DNA from: Alternaria dauci
Lineage: Eukaryota > Ascomycota > Dothideomycetes > Pleosporales > Pleosporaceae
DNA: 64,000 nucleotides
Direction: 5' to 3'
Assembly: GCF_042100115.1 (NCBI RefSeq)
Contig: NC_091278.1
Location: forward strand, 248,001-312,000
The notes under the pieces were generated by a model, which had not been told where the DNA came from, ran no database searches, and saw nothing but the letters and a program-made list of their open reading frames with translations. Shown piece after piece: positions 8,935-20,399 of the stretch. A program made the position numbers and the translations under genes. Position 1 is the stretch's first letter. Each line of letters opens with the position of its first letter.

Positions 8935-10773
8935 ATGTCTTCGGATTACGCGAATAGATCGTGGAAGTCGCGTGTGCTCCGTCCCTCGAAGCACAATGCC
9001 GCGCCGAACAACTATCTCCATCGGGAGACCACGCGCCAATCGCGCGGAACCGCTGCGTCAAACAAGAGCGCTTGGTGGAAGACACGCTTGTTCAGTGGCA
9101 TGGTGAACGATGTACGGCGACGAGCACCGTTCTACTGGAGCGACTGGAAAGATGCGTGGGACTACCGTGTCGTGCCCGCGACAGTCTACATGTACTTTGC
9201 GAACATCCTCCCCGCGCTCGCTTTCTCGCTAGACATGTTCGAAAAGACAAACGAGAGTTTTGGCGTTAACGAGGTCCTCCTTGCCTCCGCGCTAGCCTCT
9301 GTCGTTTTCTCACTCGCAGCAGCCCAGCCGCTGGTCATCGTCGGCGTCACAGGACCCATCACCGTCTTCAACTACACCGTATACGATATCATTACCCCAC
9401 GGGGAACCAACTACTTCGCATTCATGTGCTGGATAGGCATATGGTCCCTGATCTTCCATTGGATCCTCGCATTGACGAATTCCTGCAACGGCTTACGATA
9501 CGTCACGCGCTTTTCCTGCGACATTTTCGGCTTCTACGTCGCTTTCATATATCTGCAAAAGGGGATACAGGTCTTGACGAGGCAGTGGGCTGTCAATGAC
9601 GCCTCGGCATATCTCTCAATCGTGGTTGCTTTGCTGGTCACGGCGGTCGCATACATTTGTGGCCTCATTGGACAATCGTCGCTGCTTCAGCGGCACGTTC
9701 GAAAGTTTGTCGAAGACTATGGCACGCCGCTCACCGTCATCTTCTTCACTGGTTTCGTGCACATTGGCAAGATGGCCGGTATTGAGCTGCTCAAGCTACC
9801 TACGTCCAAGGCCTTCTTTCCGACGACGGATCGCGGATGGTTCATACACTTCTGGGACATAAGTGTCAGCGACGTCTTCCTAGCTATTCCGTTCGCCATA
9901 CTCTTGACAATTCTATTCTGGTTTGACCACAACGTTTCCAGTCTCATCGCGCAAGGCACGGAATTTCCGCTGCGCAAGCCTGCAGGCTTTCACTGGGACA
10001 TCTTCCTCTTAGGCATCACGACTGGAGTTGCGGGTCTACTAGGCATTCCGTTTCCCAACGGCCTCATCCCCCAGGCACCATTCCATACCACATCGCTTTG
10101 TGTCACACGCACTGTGTCCGACTCGGACGACGAAGATAACAAAGGACATGCCAAGCGGGTTGTTGACCACGTAGTAGAGCAGCGAGTGTCGAATCTCGCG
10201 CAAGGACTCCTTACGCTAGGCACCATGAGCGGACCTCTCCTCATTGTTCTGCATCTTATTCCACAAGCTGTGCTAGCAGGCCTGTTCTTCGTCATGGGCA
10301 TACAGGCACTGGAAGCAAACGGCATCACAGCGAAGCTCATCTTCCTCGCAAAGGACAAGCACCTCACATCGCGATCCGACCCCTTGAGACAGATCAAGCG
10401 CCGGTGGGTGGTCTGGGCTTTCGTTGGCCTCGAGCTCATCGGCTTCGGTGCTACCTTTGCGATCACTCAGACTATCGCCGCCATTGGTTTCCCGGTCTTC
10501 ATCTTCTTGTACATTCCGATGCGAACATTCTTAATGCCCAACTTCTTTACGCAGGAGGAATTAAATATTCTTGATGCGCCGACTGCGAGTCCGTTTACTA
10601 TGGAGTCGGTGGGTGGTAATCATGGGCAGATTGTAGAGCCAAATCCAAACAATCAAGCATTGGAAGAGAGCGAAGAGGCCGAAAGAGGCGAAAGGCGCAG
10701 TACCGACGAGGAGAAGATGGGTGCTATTGGAGGACCTAGTAGAGACAGGAACACTTTTCAGCGGACGGGTTGA
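8935..10773 (+). CDS. bor1: Bor1-like anion/borate transporter (SLC4 HCO3-transporter family)
   Basis: An intronless frame of 612 residues. The N-terminal approximately 60 residues are basic and polar, then hydrophobic helices begin in the order of the SLC4 fold. The blocks AAAQPLVIVGVTGPITVFNYTV, NSCNGLRYVTRFSCDIFGFYV and PFNGLIPQAPFHT-like (here PFPNGLIPQAP) are signatures of Bor1/anion-exchanger proteins, and RVSNLAQGLLTLGTMSGPL matches the conserved second gate region. Yeast Bor1 (about 576 residues) exports borate at the plasma membrane, and that is the expected role. The C-terminal tail after the last helix is acidic (EESEEAERGERR). Start ATG sits in a good context (ACCAATG). Confidence 0.9.
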   Translation: MSSDYANRSWKSRVLRPSKHNAAPNNYLHRETTRQSRGTAASNKSAWWKTRLFSGMVNDVRRRAPFYWSDWKDAWDYRVVPATVYMYFANILPALAFSLDMFEKTNESFGVNEVLLASALASVVFSLAAAQPLVIVGVTGPITVFNYTVYDIITPRGTNYFAFMCWIGIWSLIFHWILALTNSCNGLRYVTRFSCDIFGFYVAFIYLQKGIQVLTRQWAVNDASAYLSIVVALLVTAVAYICGLIGQSSLLQRHVRKFVEDYGTPLTVIFFTGFVHIGKMAGIELLKLPTSKAFFPTTDRGWFIHFWDISVSDVFLAIPFAILLTILFWFDHNVSSLIAQGTEFPLRKPAGFHWDIFLLGITTGVAGLLGIPFPNGLIPQAPFHTTSLCVTRTVSDSDDEDNKGHAKRVVDHVVEQRVSNLAQGLLTLGTMSGPLLIVLHLIPQAVLAGLFFVMGIQALEANGITAKLIFLAKDKHLTSRSDPLRQIKRRWVVWAFVGLELIGFGATFAITQTIAAIGFPVFIFLYIPMRTFLMPNFFTQEELNILDAPTASPFTMESVGGNHGQIVEPNPNNQALEESEEAERGERRSTDEEKMGAIGGPSRDRNTFQRTG

Positions 10774-11326
10774 TCGAATGCAGTCGTTTGAGAGGCCAGC
10801 AAGTGGAAAAAGTAGCGGCTGAAGCTCTGCGCCTGTGAGATGTTAGAAACAAAATGCAAGGCAGAGATTTAGTACACTAACGTCGAAGGTTGATATGCTC
10901 CGCGATACTGTCTTGGCGCGTTGTAGATGATGACAGCAGCATATCACAGTATCTTTGCCGTAGATAGTAGTTGGGTTGACGGGCCCGTCTTTCGGAGCGG
11001 TAAAACTACCTGTTTGTGACCAGGTGTGCTTGGCATCTTACCATATTGCTCTTGGCATGGTAACGCCCAGGCGACGGACCGTCACGATCGCCTACGCTTA
11101 TCTTCTTCCATCGGTCAAGACTCAAAAATATCGCCCGCTCCAATCATTGATCGGAGCCAGATATGCCGACTCCGAGCAGGCGGTTGCCGGATTACGTGGG
11201 TGGATCTAGACACAAAGGTGCGAGCAATAACTCCAGGGCCGTCGTGAGTGGGGTCCAAAATTTTGGAAGATGCTCCTAAACATTCAATAAAAACCAGCTA
11301 CCCCCTTCAATGAAAGCATCGAACAA
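10774..11326. other. Intergenic, no gene seen
   Basis: Short frames only (up to 77 codons, 10976-11209) without motifs. Contains the 3' end of the transporter transcript and the promoter of the amino-acid oxidase unit. Confidence 0.5.
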
Positions 11327-11527
11327 ATGGCACAGCAACCACAACTCCGGAGGTTTGCCGGCGGCTCTTCGGTGAGCTTGCCTGGAGAAGTGCACAAGGT
11401 AGTGCACAATAACATAGCCGGCATGACTGATAGATTCTCAACAGTGGATATCGAGGACATCAAGGTAGATACCAGCGAGTCTTGGCTTGCCAAGAATTTC
11501 TTCCAGAAGTTCCATAAGAAGGCATAG
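11327..11527 (+). CDS. 66-codon ORF just upstream of the amino-acid oxidase (uORF or small protein)
   Basis: A complete ATG-to-stop frame of 66 residues ending 58 bp before the oxidase ATG. The peptide begins MAQQPQLRRFAGG, is mixed in composition and ends in a basic FFQKFHKKA. It has no signal peptide or known domain. Its position makes it either a long upstream ORF in the oxidase leader, which would reduce downstream translation, or a separate small gene. No splice signals join it to the oxidase frame. Confidence 0.4.
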   Translation: MAQQPQLRRFAGGSSVSLPGEVHKVVHNNIAGMTDRFSTVDIEDIKVDTSESWLAKNFFQKFHKKA

Positions 11528-11585
11528 AGAAGTACCATTGCACAATGTTGTTGACCAGCGGCTTCATTCTCCATCAGCAATCGCC

Positions 11586-13716
11586 ATGCCGCCATTCACC
11601 AAATTGCTGCCACTTCTGGCAAGCATTGCTTCGCTTTCTGAATCTAAGCCGTTGAGCCAGCCGTCGGTTACCTTCGCTCCTCTCACAGGCGCTACCCCCG
11701 GAAGCGCTCAGAATATCGTCGTTGACTATGTCGGAGATGTCGATGGTGAGCTTACAATCACATACGCGGCATGTGATGTTAGCGCTTCCATTGTATCTGC
11801 AAGGCAACATATCGGCCGAACGCACGTCGGCGCTCATCCTTTAGCGAAACGCCATGAGCAATACGAGAAGAGGCGGCCGAACAAATTCGTCTGGTTGACT
11901 CCAGCCGAGATGTCTGGCGGATGTCTTCATGCTTTCCTTGACGGAGAGCTCATTGGCAAGTCAGAAGAGCTGGTTGTCAGCAAGCGTCGCACTCGCCGCA
12001 GCGACAAGAAGTCGTTTGTCGATGTCGCGGGAGTCGACAGTAACTGGTTCGACGGCGTTGCATACTTGCAGCAGAAGCAGCCAGATGATGTGTTTGTGGC
12101 TTCGGCGAAGAACAAGTCCTTTGGTATCCTAGGCGGAGGAATATCGGGACTCATGTCATCTGTAGGTACTCAAAGAGTCAAGTATATCAGTATTGCGCTA
12201 ACGAAACGACCAACAGCTCTTGCTAGACTCTGTTGGCATCCACAACTGGAAAATCCTGGAATCTTCCCAGCGTGTTGGCGGCCGCATTCGTACAGTCTAT
12301 CTCAACGGTACTTCTCCAGATGAAGGCCAGTACCATGAGCTTGGACCTATGCGTTTCCCATACGAAATGACAGATTCTGAGACGAACGAGAGCATTCCAT
12401 TCAACGACCAGCGCATGGTCTTCCAACTCGCCGAAGCTCTCAATGAGCGTAACGGTGGTAACAAGGATCTTCTTGTCGACTTTATCGAGTGGATCCAGAC
12501 ATCTCCCAACACTCCAGGTGACAGTCCTTTCCGTCGTCCCGACGGAACGATTCCTAGCAGGACTGAGATCGCAAACGACCCCACATACAAGAACCCGACA
12601 ACATACGGTAACGCCACTGCTGCCAAAGAGGCTGTTGCTGCTCTTGATGAGTTCAAGGGTCTGGACAAGGAGCGCGTGAAGATGTACGCTACCAACATCT
12701 TCAAAGCCTACAAGCAGGCCAAAGACGACGGCATGTTTGACTACTCCGAGGTCGCCTACCTCCGCAACAAGCTCAAATTCGATCTCAACACCACGGATGA
12801 GGTCGGCCAATCCCACATCTACTGGCCCATGTGGGAGTACGAGACCGTCTACTTCCTCGCGACCAAATGGGTAACCATCAAAGGTGGTCTCTCCAGAATG
12901 CCCGCAGCTTTCGAGCCCCTGGTCAAGGACAAAGTCCAATACGGTGCCAAGATCAATGGCCTCCACTGGAACGCCAACAACAAGACAATGTCCGTATCCT
13001 GGAAGCCCACCGGATCTGATGCCTTTTCAACCCAGGACAACACCGAAAACTTCGACTACGTACTCAACAGCGTTCCCCTCAACCTGATGAAATTCTGGCG
13101 CCTCCCGCGCTACTCCAGCCTCCTCAAGCGCGCCATCGACCGCACCCTCTACGCCAACGCCTGCAAAGTAGCTGTGCAATTCAAAACGCGTTTCTGGGAG
13201 CACCTCGACAAGCCCATCATCGGCGGATGCACACGCATCACGCAGCCCCAACTTGGACAAGTCTGCTACCCGTCGTGGCACGTCAACGCTACCGGTCCTG
13301 GAACAATGCTCGCTTCCTACCTCTCCGACTACGAAGCCACCGTTGCATGTGCGATGCCCGAAGCCGAGCATATGGCGTACATTAAACGCGCTTTTATCGA
13401 AATGCACGGCGAAGATGTGGTCGAAGAGAACTGGACTGGCAACTATGCGAGACAGTGCTGGGAGCAGGATGAGCATCAGGCTGGAGCTTTTACGATGCAA
13501 ATTTTTGGGCAGCAGGATTTGTATCTTCCGGCCTTCTACCAGACGGAGTTTAATACCGTGTTCATTGGGGAGGCGGCGACGTTTACGCATACGTGGATTT
13601 TTAGTGCATTGGAGGCGGCAACGAGAGGGACGGTGCAGGTGTTGCTTGACATGGGATTGGTGGATGAGGCGAAGCAGATTACGGAGACTTGGATGGCGAG
13701 GTTCATTAGTATGTAG
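11586..13716 (+). CDS. Secreted flavin L-amino-acid oxidase
   Basis: Two exons, 11586-12161 and 12217-13716, with a 55-bp intron (GTAGGT..CAACAG) at a codon boundary; 691 residues. Residues 1 to about 20 form a signal peptide. The FAD-binding GILGGGISGL motif lies at about 180-189, right at the splice junction, followed by the flavoprotein E-x5-GGRI(R) motif (ESSQRVGGRIRT). The C-terminal GEAATFTHTWIFSALEAA motif is the second flavin-contacting block of the LAAO/monoamine-oxidase fold. These enzymes oxidatively deaminate L-amino acids to keto acids, ammonia and H2O2 outside the cell, giving nitrogen and sometimes antimicrobial peroxide. The approximately 160 residues before the Rossmann motif are longer than in most amine oxidases but usual for fungal secreted LAAOs. 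Substrate range is not predictable. Confidence 0.9.
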
Positions 13717-13997
13717 AGGCGGTAGATGGTTGTAGGTTCGACCCATACCAATAGAGAGCTTTAGAGTGCAGAAATTGTGCATATTGTATCAAGTGCGGTG
13801 TACAGGTAACACGGTGAGAAGGTGACACGAAAAAATTGGAAAATGCAGAGCGAAGGTAATGAAGGTGAGAAGAGTGGTATAGAACGCAGTCAAACGGAAA
13901 GGCAGAGACCAGGTCCTGCGCTACTCCTTGATCCTAGTGGAACCCCATACTGTTGCTTAGAGGTAGGAAGTCTACTTCCGAAGTACACTACCGACGA

Positions 13998-15506
13998 CTA
14001 CTCTAAACTCTTGAAAAATTTATGCAAATGTCTGTTAACATGGTGTGGAGCCTCACTCTGCATAAAGTGTTTTGCTGGCACGGTCCTAACTGTAAGGAAC
14101 GGAAGATGCGGCGAAGTAGAGCTGAACTGAATGCTTGGAATGGCAATAGGGTCGTCATCGCCAGTGATTAGCATAGCGCGTTTGGTGACCATAGGGGTAG
14201 TTGAGGCTTTGAGCGCTTGTGTGTGTTAGTTACAAACTATCTCATTGTCTGCTGACACGATCGAAGAAACCTTGGAAGAATTCAGAAGAAGGGATTGATG
14301 AGAAACAACGGAAGCGGTGACTCCAGGTCCAGTATGGCCTTGAAAAATGGGACTGTAAAGTTGTATTATACGTACATTCTTCGTCGTTAGTGTTGTATCC
14401 CCTCATCATAGCCCGATACCACTTATTCGCGCCATCCATACCGCCCTGTGCTTTCACGATCGTGCGCCACTGCGAGAGCGTAACGTCTGTCAAGTGCTCA
14501 TTCTCAAATGGGATTCGACCATCACCAAGCAGCCAGCGCTCCAAAGCACCCACCACAGCGATATTAGATACCCAGACAGTATCGGCACCATAGGCAATAT
14601 TGTAGAGAGCATCGAGCTAGTAGGTGAATTGTCAGCCTGGTACACCCCAGTTCGTTGATAGAGTCTTTTAGGAATCACGCGAGGAATGGCATGATTTCGT
14701 TTCCACTTACGTGCTGATCCATGATGGCAGCTGCGTCGTCGCGCTCGTTAAAGTACCAGTACCCAAGAAGGGGATATCCAAACGCCGCCTGAGTGGCGTC
14801 ATTGGTAGCATCTACGAATGCGCGGGTGAGATCTGCACCAGGTGCAGAGTAGCCAAGATTGAGGAAAACGAGAGCACTCAGACGGTCGGGATGGTAGTGC
14901 TGAAGGCGAGAGAGCATGGCCGAGCCGCTATGATGATTAGTTAGTCGGTTAGCAATGGACAAGGCCGTGTAAACCTTAAGAGCGCTGGTCTTACATGTCG
15001 TGGCCGACGCCAATGACTTTCCCAAGACCTTCACACTCGAGGAGGTCGTTCATCTCGTCAGCTGTTCGCTTGAATGTGAATGACTCTAAATCCTCTGGAT
15101 TATCACTTCCGCCTGTGCCTAGCATGTCAGGAGCAACAACGCCGTAGCCCTGGCGGGTGAAATAATCAATTTGATTAGCCCATGAGTACGATGTTTCGGG
15201 CCACCCATGAAGAAACAAGATCGTTGGAATTGAGGAGTCAAACGGCGCTTTGAAGATGTAGCGATATGTATGACCTGAAGGGAGTCGCACGCTTCTGACG
15301 AGATTGGCATAGCTCGTATATTTGATGTCGGTCTAAGGAGGAGGAAGATGGAGTGAGCCAATTGAAATCGCCAATGTGCATACAGAGGAGGCTTACAATG
15401 TCGGGGTTCAAGTTGACCTTGGACGATGTAGTCGGGTTGCTTGTTGTCGTCTATGTATGTTTCAGGTCAATGGGATACCAGTGCAGTGTTGGACGTGACT
15501 TACCAT
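13998..15506 (-). CDS. Epoxide-hydrolase-like alpha/beta hydrolase
   Basis: Six exons read on the minus strand: 15504-15506, 15397-15450, 14995-15332, 14711-14927, 14376-14616, 13998-14215; 356 residues. The oxyanion motif HGWPETSYSW, the nucleophile in GHDIGSAM (spliced across the exon 3/4 junction), the cap-domain region, the acid in ITGDDDP and the His in AKHFMQSE give the full Asp-His-Asp triad of the soluble epoxide hydrolase/dehalogenase branch. These enzymes open epoxides through an Asp ester; the natural substrate is unknown. The first exon contributes only the ATG, then GTAAGT begins the intron; no other in-frame ATG exists before the catalytic domain. The fifth intron (160 bp) is the least certain. 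No signal peptide, so cytosolic. Confidence 0.8.
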
Positions 15507-16335
15507 GGCGAAGAACAAATATTCCAAGTGATGGACAAAAGTGTACGCACAGAAAGATGTGGATCAATTCGGCAGAATTGTTAAGCGACTTTGTGATTAG
15601 AAGAATGGTTGCTTGACTGTGGTAACCTTGGAGCGTCTTATATGTTGATTTATGCGAAATGTGAACGTGGGCTTTCAATGTACTTCGCTGCCATACGTAG
15701 GCAAAATCCACTACGGAGCTTGGCAATGATTATGAGTAGAATGCCGGTATAGCCATCTCAGCATTCGTCTCGACTTCAAGGCCGCGTTTTTCGCTGACCT
15801 AGCATGGATCCAATGTGTTTCCTGGTACCTAGGTAGACACAGGAGTAATGCTCGATTTCTAAGCAGACACCTCGACAACCTTCTGATGCTCTCGATACCG
15901 CTCCGATATGCAGAAGGCTTGATTTCACCCAATCAAAGTCGTCGGTCAAGCCTCCGTGAAGTGAATCGGTCCGGTTACTAAGACGTGTTTGATAATCGAC
16001 AATGCTAACTACGGTAAAGGGAAAGCGCCCATACGACAACACCACGACAGAGACTTTGTCTCTCGCAGTTAAGAAGCGGTCCTAAAATATTACGAAGTTT
16101 CAGCGTTAAACCATGTCATATTGTGACCAAGCAGCAGTAACTAATCACCCACTTACTAATGCATGCAGGAAGAGAGCTAACAACGTCAACTACATTCCTC
16201 AAAACGCTTGCATAAGAAGAGACAGAGTCCATGTCATCCTGTAGACTGGACTATCACCATCAACTTCAACATCACGCTTGACTTCAATTCTATCTGACTT
16301 CCATTATCCCTCAAACTGTTCTAGCCGCCTCCAAG
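15507..16335. other. Divergent intergenic region
   Basis: Lies between the hydrolase (leftward) and the reductase (rightward) and should hold both promoters. Frames of up to 91 codons on the minus strand have no motif. Confidence 0.5.
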
Positions 16336-17664
16336 ATGTCTAAGGAACTGGTACTTGTTAGTAACCCCTTCTTCAAACACGTACACTTGCTATTTTTCGA
16401 ACCGTACAGACCTTAGATAGTAGAAAACAAAGCTTCTAAGGCCTATGCGCAGGTCTGCAATCAATGTCGAAGACCCTCTGTATCCTTTCACCTACGGCCT
16501 GCACAATCTGACGATCACCATAGATGTAACCAGCAGAAGACTAACATCCAACACAGATAACTGGCGTCTCAGGCCATGTCGGCTTCCGCGTTCTCGTTGA
16601 GGCACTCACACGCGACTTCCGCGTTCGCGCTGTCGTTCGCAAGGCTTCGCAAGGCTCTACAATCCTCGCCACCTCATCCGTCTCACCGTATGCCTCAGAC
16701 GTAGAGATTGTCGTCATTGAGGACTTGACAAAGGAAGGCGTGTTCGATGACGCGCTGAAGGGAGTGAGTGGGGTGCTGCATGTAGCATCTCCACTTGCAA
16801 TCAGTGTGCGTTAGCTGCAATCCTGCCCCAGCAATCCTTAGCCTGACTTTCACTCTAGACCGATGACTTCAAGCGCGATATCATCGATCCAGCTATTGGT
16901 TCTACGTCTAGCATCTTGAGATCTGCAGCCAAAACCCCGTCTGTCAGGAGAATCGTCTTTACATCCTCGGTCGCGCCGCTATTGTCGCTGGAGTACATCA
17001 TGTCCGACGACTTCACCAAAGTTTTCACTGGTGATACCTATCCTCTACGACTGTTTGACGCTAAGAATGCTAATATTACCCAGCTTACGACACTTATCCC
17101 CCGCCCGATCTCTCATCCCAATTCTCTGTGCCCCTCCAGGCTTACGCAGCAGCCAAGAGCCACGCACTCGCCGTCTCGGAGCAGTTCGTGGCGACTGAAA
17201 AGCCACATTTTGATATCATGAACATCATGCCTAGCGTTATCATTGGAAAGAACGAGCTAAACACCACAAGGGAAGAAATCCTAGCTGGTACGAACGGCAT
17301 TGCCCTGGGCCCGTTGCTTGGCCGTAAGGCGGAGATGCCAATGATAGGAGTGGCAGTGCATCTTGACGATGTTGCGAGGGCCCATGTTGATGCGCTGAAC
17401 CCCAAGATTTCTGGGAACCAGAGATTGTTATGTACATATGGTGGACTGGAAGGCGTCCAATGGGACGGTGCGAAGGACATCGCAAAGCGGCTTTATGGCA
17501 AGCAGGTGTCGGAGGGACTCTTTCCGCTCACTGGCTCAACACCGACAAGGCCTATTCGACTTGATGCATCCGAGACAGAAAAGGTGCTTGGGTGGAAGTT
17601 CAAGTCTTTCGAAGAGCAGGTTAAAAGCGTAGCCGATCACTATGTTGAGGCAGCCTCTGCTTAA
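16336..17664 (+). CDS. NAD(P)-dependent extended short-chain reductase (dihydroflavonol-reductase/aldehyde-reductase type)
   Basis: Four exons, 16336-16356, 16557-16805, 16859-17030 and 17084-17664; 340 residues. ITGVSGHVGF at the exon 1/2 junction is the TGxxGxxG nucleotide-binding motif; VFTSSVAP holds the catalytic Ser and AYAAAKSHA the YxxxK pair. This is the fold of fungal Gre2/methylglyoxal-reductase and dihydroflavonol-reductase-like enzymes that reduce aldehydes or ketones with NADPH in the cytosol. The first intron (200 bp) is unusually long for this window but has a good branch site (AGACTAACATCC). Introns 2 and 3 are 53 bp each. Substrate is unknown; the adjacent divergent epoxide-hydrolase-like gene could share a pathway, which is only inference. 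Confidence 0.88.
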
Positions 17665-18353
17665 ATGATAGAAAGTCAGCAGAAGAGGCAGATGACGAAA
17701 TTCACTGATTCGCAGCCTGCACATTTTCGGATTCTGATTGTGATGATCGTTCGAAATTAATCTGGGGCTGGTTCTGAGGAGGTAAAGAGGCGACGGTAGA
17801 TTTTGGATGTACTAGCACAATCGTTGGTTTAACAATTACGATGACATACTTGACTGCGGAACGTTGCGGTGCGGAGAGCTCTCGATGCTTCATATGCGAC
17901 TGATTATCTGTAATATACCAGAAGAAAATATCCAAGGCTGCAGCATTGCCATTGCGTCAGTCCGCAAGCGATGCACTCGTTTTGTTGTTGTTGTTGAGCC
18001 CAGGTGTGGCGTTATCAACAGATTTCCATGGTTAGTGGTTCGGGAGGATCATTGTGGCGCATGTCGCTCTAATCTTCTGGACAATAAATAGATGCAGGGT
18101 GGCTGCATGAGCTGAGCTGAGCTGAGCAACACGATTGGGGGCCGTTCCCCTCTATCCTTCGTTTCGCGCAAGCGCTGGCCTGCCCCATCACTCGTCCTAC
18201 TGGTACCGCGATCGCCAAACCATCGCCTTCTCCATCGTTCTTCCTGACGGAGCACGTAGTTCATTTGCACTAGAACACTCTTCAGGGCATTCACGACGTT
18301 ACCCGTTACGAATCTCGCGCGAAGTAGCGAATACTCGCCCATGAATCCGTCTA
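17665..18353. other. Intergenic, with a short GAGCT tandem run
   Basis: No gene seen. A run of four GAGCT-type pentamers lies at about 18109-18126. Contains the promoter of the kinase gene. Confidence 0.5.
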
Positions 18354-20399
18354 ATGGCTCAGCAAGGCTTCGAAGAAGAGCTCTTACGAAGATGGTTTCC
18401 AGCCAACGCTGAGAAGACATTGACACCATTAACGGAGACCGATATTCGCGGTATCGCAGACGTCTTGACGCGATGCGCACGGAAACGTTGGTGCCTTGTC
18501 CTGAGATTGTATAGCATTCTCCGGAAGATTGGCCAGCTGGAGGTGATAGACGCGTTCATTGACAGCGACATTACAGATGTCTACTTTCCGTTCACGAAGA
18601 GCACATTACCGGAGGCATTACGCGACCATTCCGCACGACTCCGATTCCTCGAGTTGCAGCATCTTGTTTACAACAAGGAAGCACTTAATCTCGAACGACT
18701 CGCGCCCCACGGACACTTTAGCGATTTTACAGAGGTACCTTTGAAGAAAGTAGGAGAGCTGGGTAAGGGTGGATTTGGATTCGTCGACCGTGTCGTCAAC
18801 ACCATAAGTCATCGGGAGTACGCACGAAAACTCATATTGAGAGGAAGAACCTTCAAGAAGGACAAGCAGATCCTGAAAGACTTTACGATGGAATTATCGA
18901 ATCTCAAGCAGTTGTCGCACAGGCACCTCGTCGAGCTGGTCGGAAGTTACACAGATAACAGATATGTGGCCATTATCATGCTTCCGGTTGCCGATGCGAA
19001 TTTGCAAACGTTCTTAGAGAGAGCGCATCGTGACGAAAGATCCCGATCCTTCTTGAGACCTTTCTTCGGCTGTTTGACTTCCGCACTATGTTATCTGCAC
19101 GACAATCGCATTCGACACAAGGATATCAAACCTTCAAATATACTAATCAAAGACGACCAGATTTATTTCACCGACTTTGGAACAGCCCTCGATTGGTCCG
19201 ATCGAACAAGCAGCACGACATTGACGGCAGCGCCCACAACTCCCCGATATAGCGCTCCTGAAGTCATCGTGTACACTCAACGTAACTCATCTTCTGATAT
19301 CTGGTCACTTGGCTGCGTTTTCTTGGAGATGTGGACTGTTTTGCGATGTCACGTGCTCGAAGATCTCAGGACGCACATGACTGCTCATGGTTCTGGAGTC
19401 AAAGAATACCACTCCAATCCTGAAGCCATTACGATTTGGATCGAAATCCTTCGATGCTCCCCAGGATCATCAAGTGATCTCATCTCCTCTACTTGGATTA
19501 CAAATATGCTACAAAGAGAGCCGACAGACCGTTGGAATATCCACACTCTTGACAATTACATTGAAGAGGCCTGTGTTGACTGGTCAGTACAATACATGTT
19601 CAAAGGAATGTGCTGCCTAGAACATGAAGATGATCTTTCCGAAGATGCATGGTCCTCGGCAGAAGAAAGCGAAGGCCGATCAACAGCTCAGTTACAAGCT
19701 CAGCATACATCTGAGTCGACCGCAGCGAAACCATCGTCTCAAGTGCCAGATCCTAGTCAATATGCAATCACCATGCTGCCAGAAGACAAAGAAATGCCAG
19801 TCTCTCTAGACGGAACTAACCACTTAGCTGAGGCTGAGAGCAACTCTTTCGTTTACAAGAGTGCTATAAGCTCTAAGGACACACCAGGAAATTGGGTTGG
19901 TAATATTGGCATGGACATAGACAAAGAGGCTACGCTGAAGGTCGCATCTCAGTATTCTGATGCTAGCATCTGGGAAACGGAGAATCTTCCCGGGACTGAG
20001 ATAAAGCATGATACTACACCAAGCTCTGATTTGGTCGACGATGCAAAAGCAACCACCGATTATCCGAACGTACCAAACTTACTGACCTGTCACTGGGACG
20101 TTGCATTCGAGCGCGAAGACGATAATGCTACCGATGATGAGACATTACATCGCCGCGACACCACTAGTAAATTTGCCAGTCACGCGCTGGTACCCCTCAA
20201 TTCTTACCAGGAGGAAGCTGCTATCGATTTCGACCACCACGCCCGTGCTTGTGTTTCCTGCAAAGATCCACTAGACGTTTTTCATCGACATGACATACTC
20301 TGCGCAGAGGGTCTCCATCTTGCTAAGAGACTTCTCGAATTCGTCTCTCAATCCAACGGCAGAGTATACGGCACGCGTATGATACCGATAGTCGGATAG
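18354..20399 (+). CDS. Serine/threonine protein kinase, fungal-specific, with long tail
   Basis: A single frame of 681 residues. An N-terminal helical region of about 130 residues precedes a protein-kinase domain: glycine loop GELGKGGFGFV (134-144), the ATP-anchoring Lys in YARKL (159), catalytic loop HKDIKPSNIL with Asp257 (HKD instead of HRD), DFG at 274-276 and APE at 301-303. The architecture, an N-terminal extension plus an atypical HKD kinase and a long polar tail, is common in expanded Dothideomycete kinase families of unknown substrate. The tail (about 430-681) is acidic and Ser/Thr-rich. The frame stays coding-like beyond the TAG at 20397-20399 (see the next entry), so this may be the truncated form of a longer protein or may hide a short intron. 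Confidence 0.8.
   Translation: MAQQGFEEELLRRWFPANAEKTLTPLTETDIRGIADVLTRCARKRWCLVLRLYSILRKIGQLEVIDAFIDSDITDVYFPFTKSTLPEALRDHSARLRFLELQHLVYNKEALNLERLAPHGHFSDFTEVPLKKVGELGKGGFGFVDRVVNTISHREYARKLILRGRTFKKDKQILKDFTMELSNLKQLSHRHLVELVGSYTDNRYVAIIMLPVADANLQTFLERAHRDERSRSFLRPFFGCLTSALCYLHDNRIRHKDIKPSNILIKDDQIYFTDFGTALDWSDRTSSTTLTAAPTTPRYSAPEVIVYTQRNSSSDIWSLGCVFLEMWTVLRCHVLEDLRTHMTAHGSGVKEYHSNPEAITIWIEILRCSPGSSSDLISSTWITNMLQREPTDRWNIHTLDNYIEEACVDWSVQYMFKGMCCLEHEDDLSEDAWSSAEESEGRSTAQLQAQHTSESTAAKPSSQVPDPSQYAITMLPEDKEMPVSLDGTNHLAEAESNSFVYKSAISSKDTPGNWVGNIGMDIDKEATLKVASQYSDASIWETENLPGTEIKHDTTPSSDLVDDAKATTDYPNVPNLLTCHWDVAFEREDDNATDDETLHRRDTTSKFASHALVPLNSYQEEAAIDFDHHARACVSCKDPLDVFHRHDILCAEGLHLAKRLLEFVSQSNGRVYGTRMIPIVG

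Noticed and set aside
12223..12966. 247-codon minus-strand frame opposite the amino-acid oxidase
   Set aside because: The plus strand has clear flavoprotein motifs; the antisense frame has none.
13734..13745. GGTTCGACCCAT, resembling a tRNA T-loop
   Set aside because: No matching acceptor, D or anticodon stems could be drawn around it.
14242..14375. Reading straight through the fifth hydrolase intron to a stop at 14242
   Set aside because: It would remove the catalytic acid and His, which are found intact in frame after splicing to 14215.
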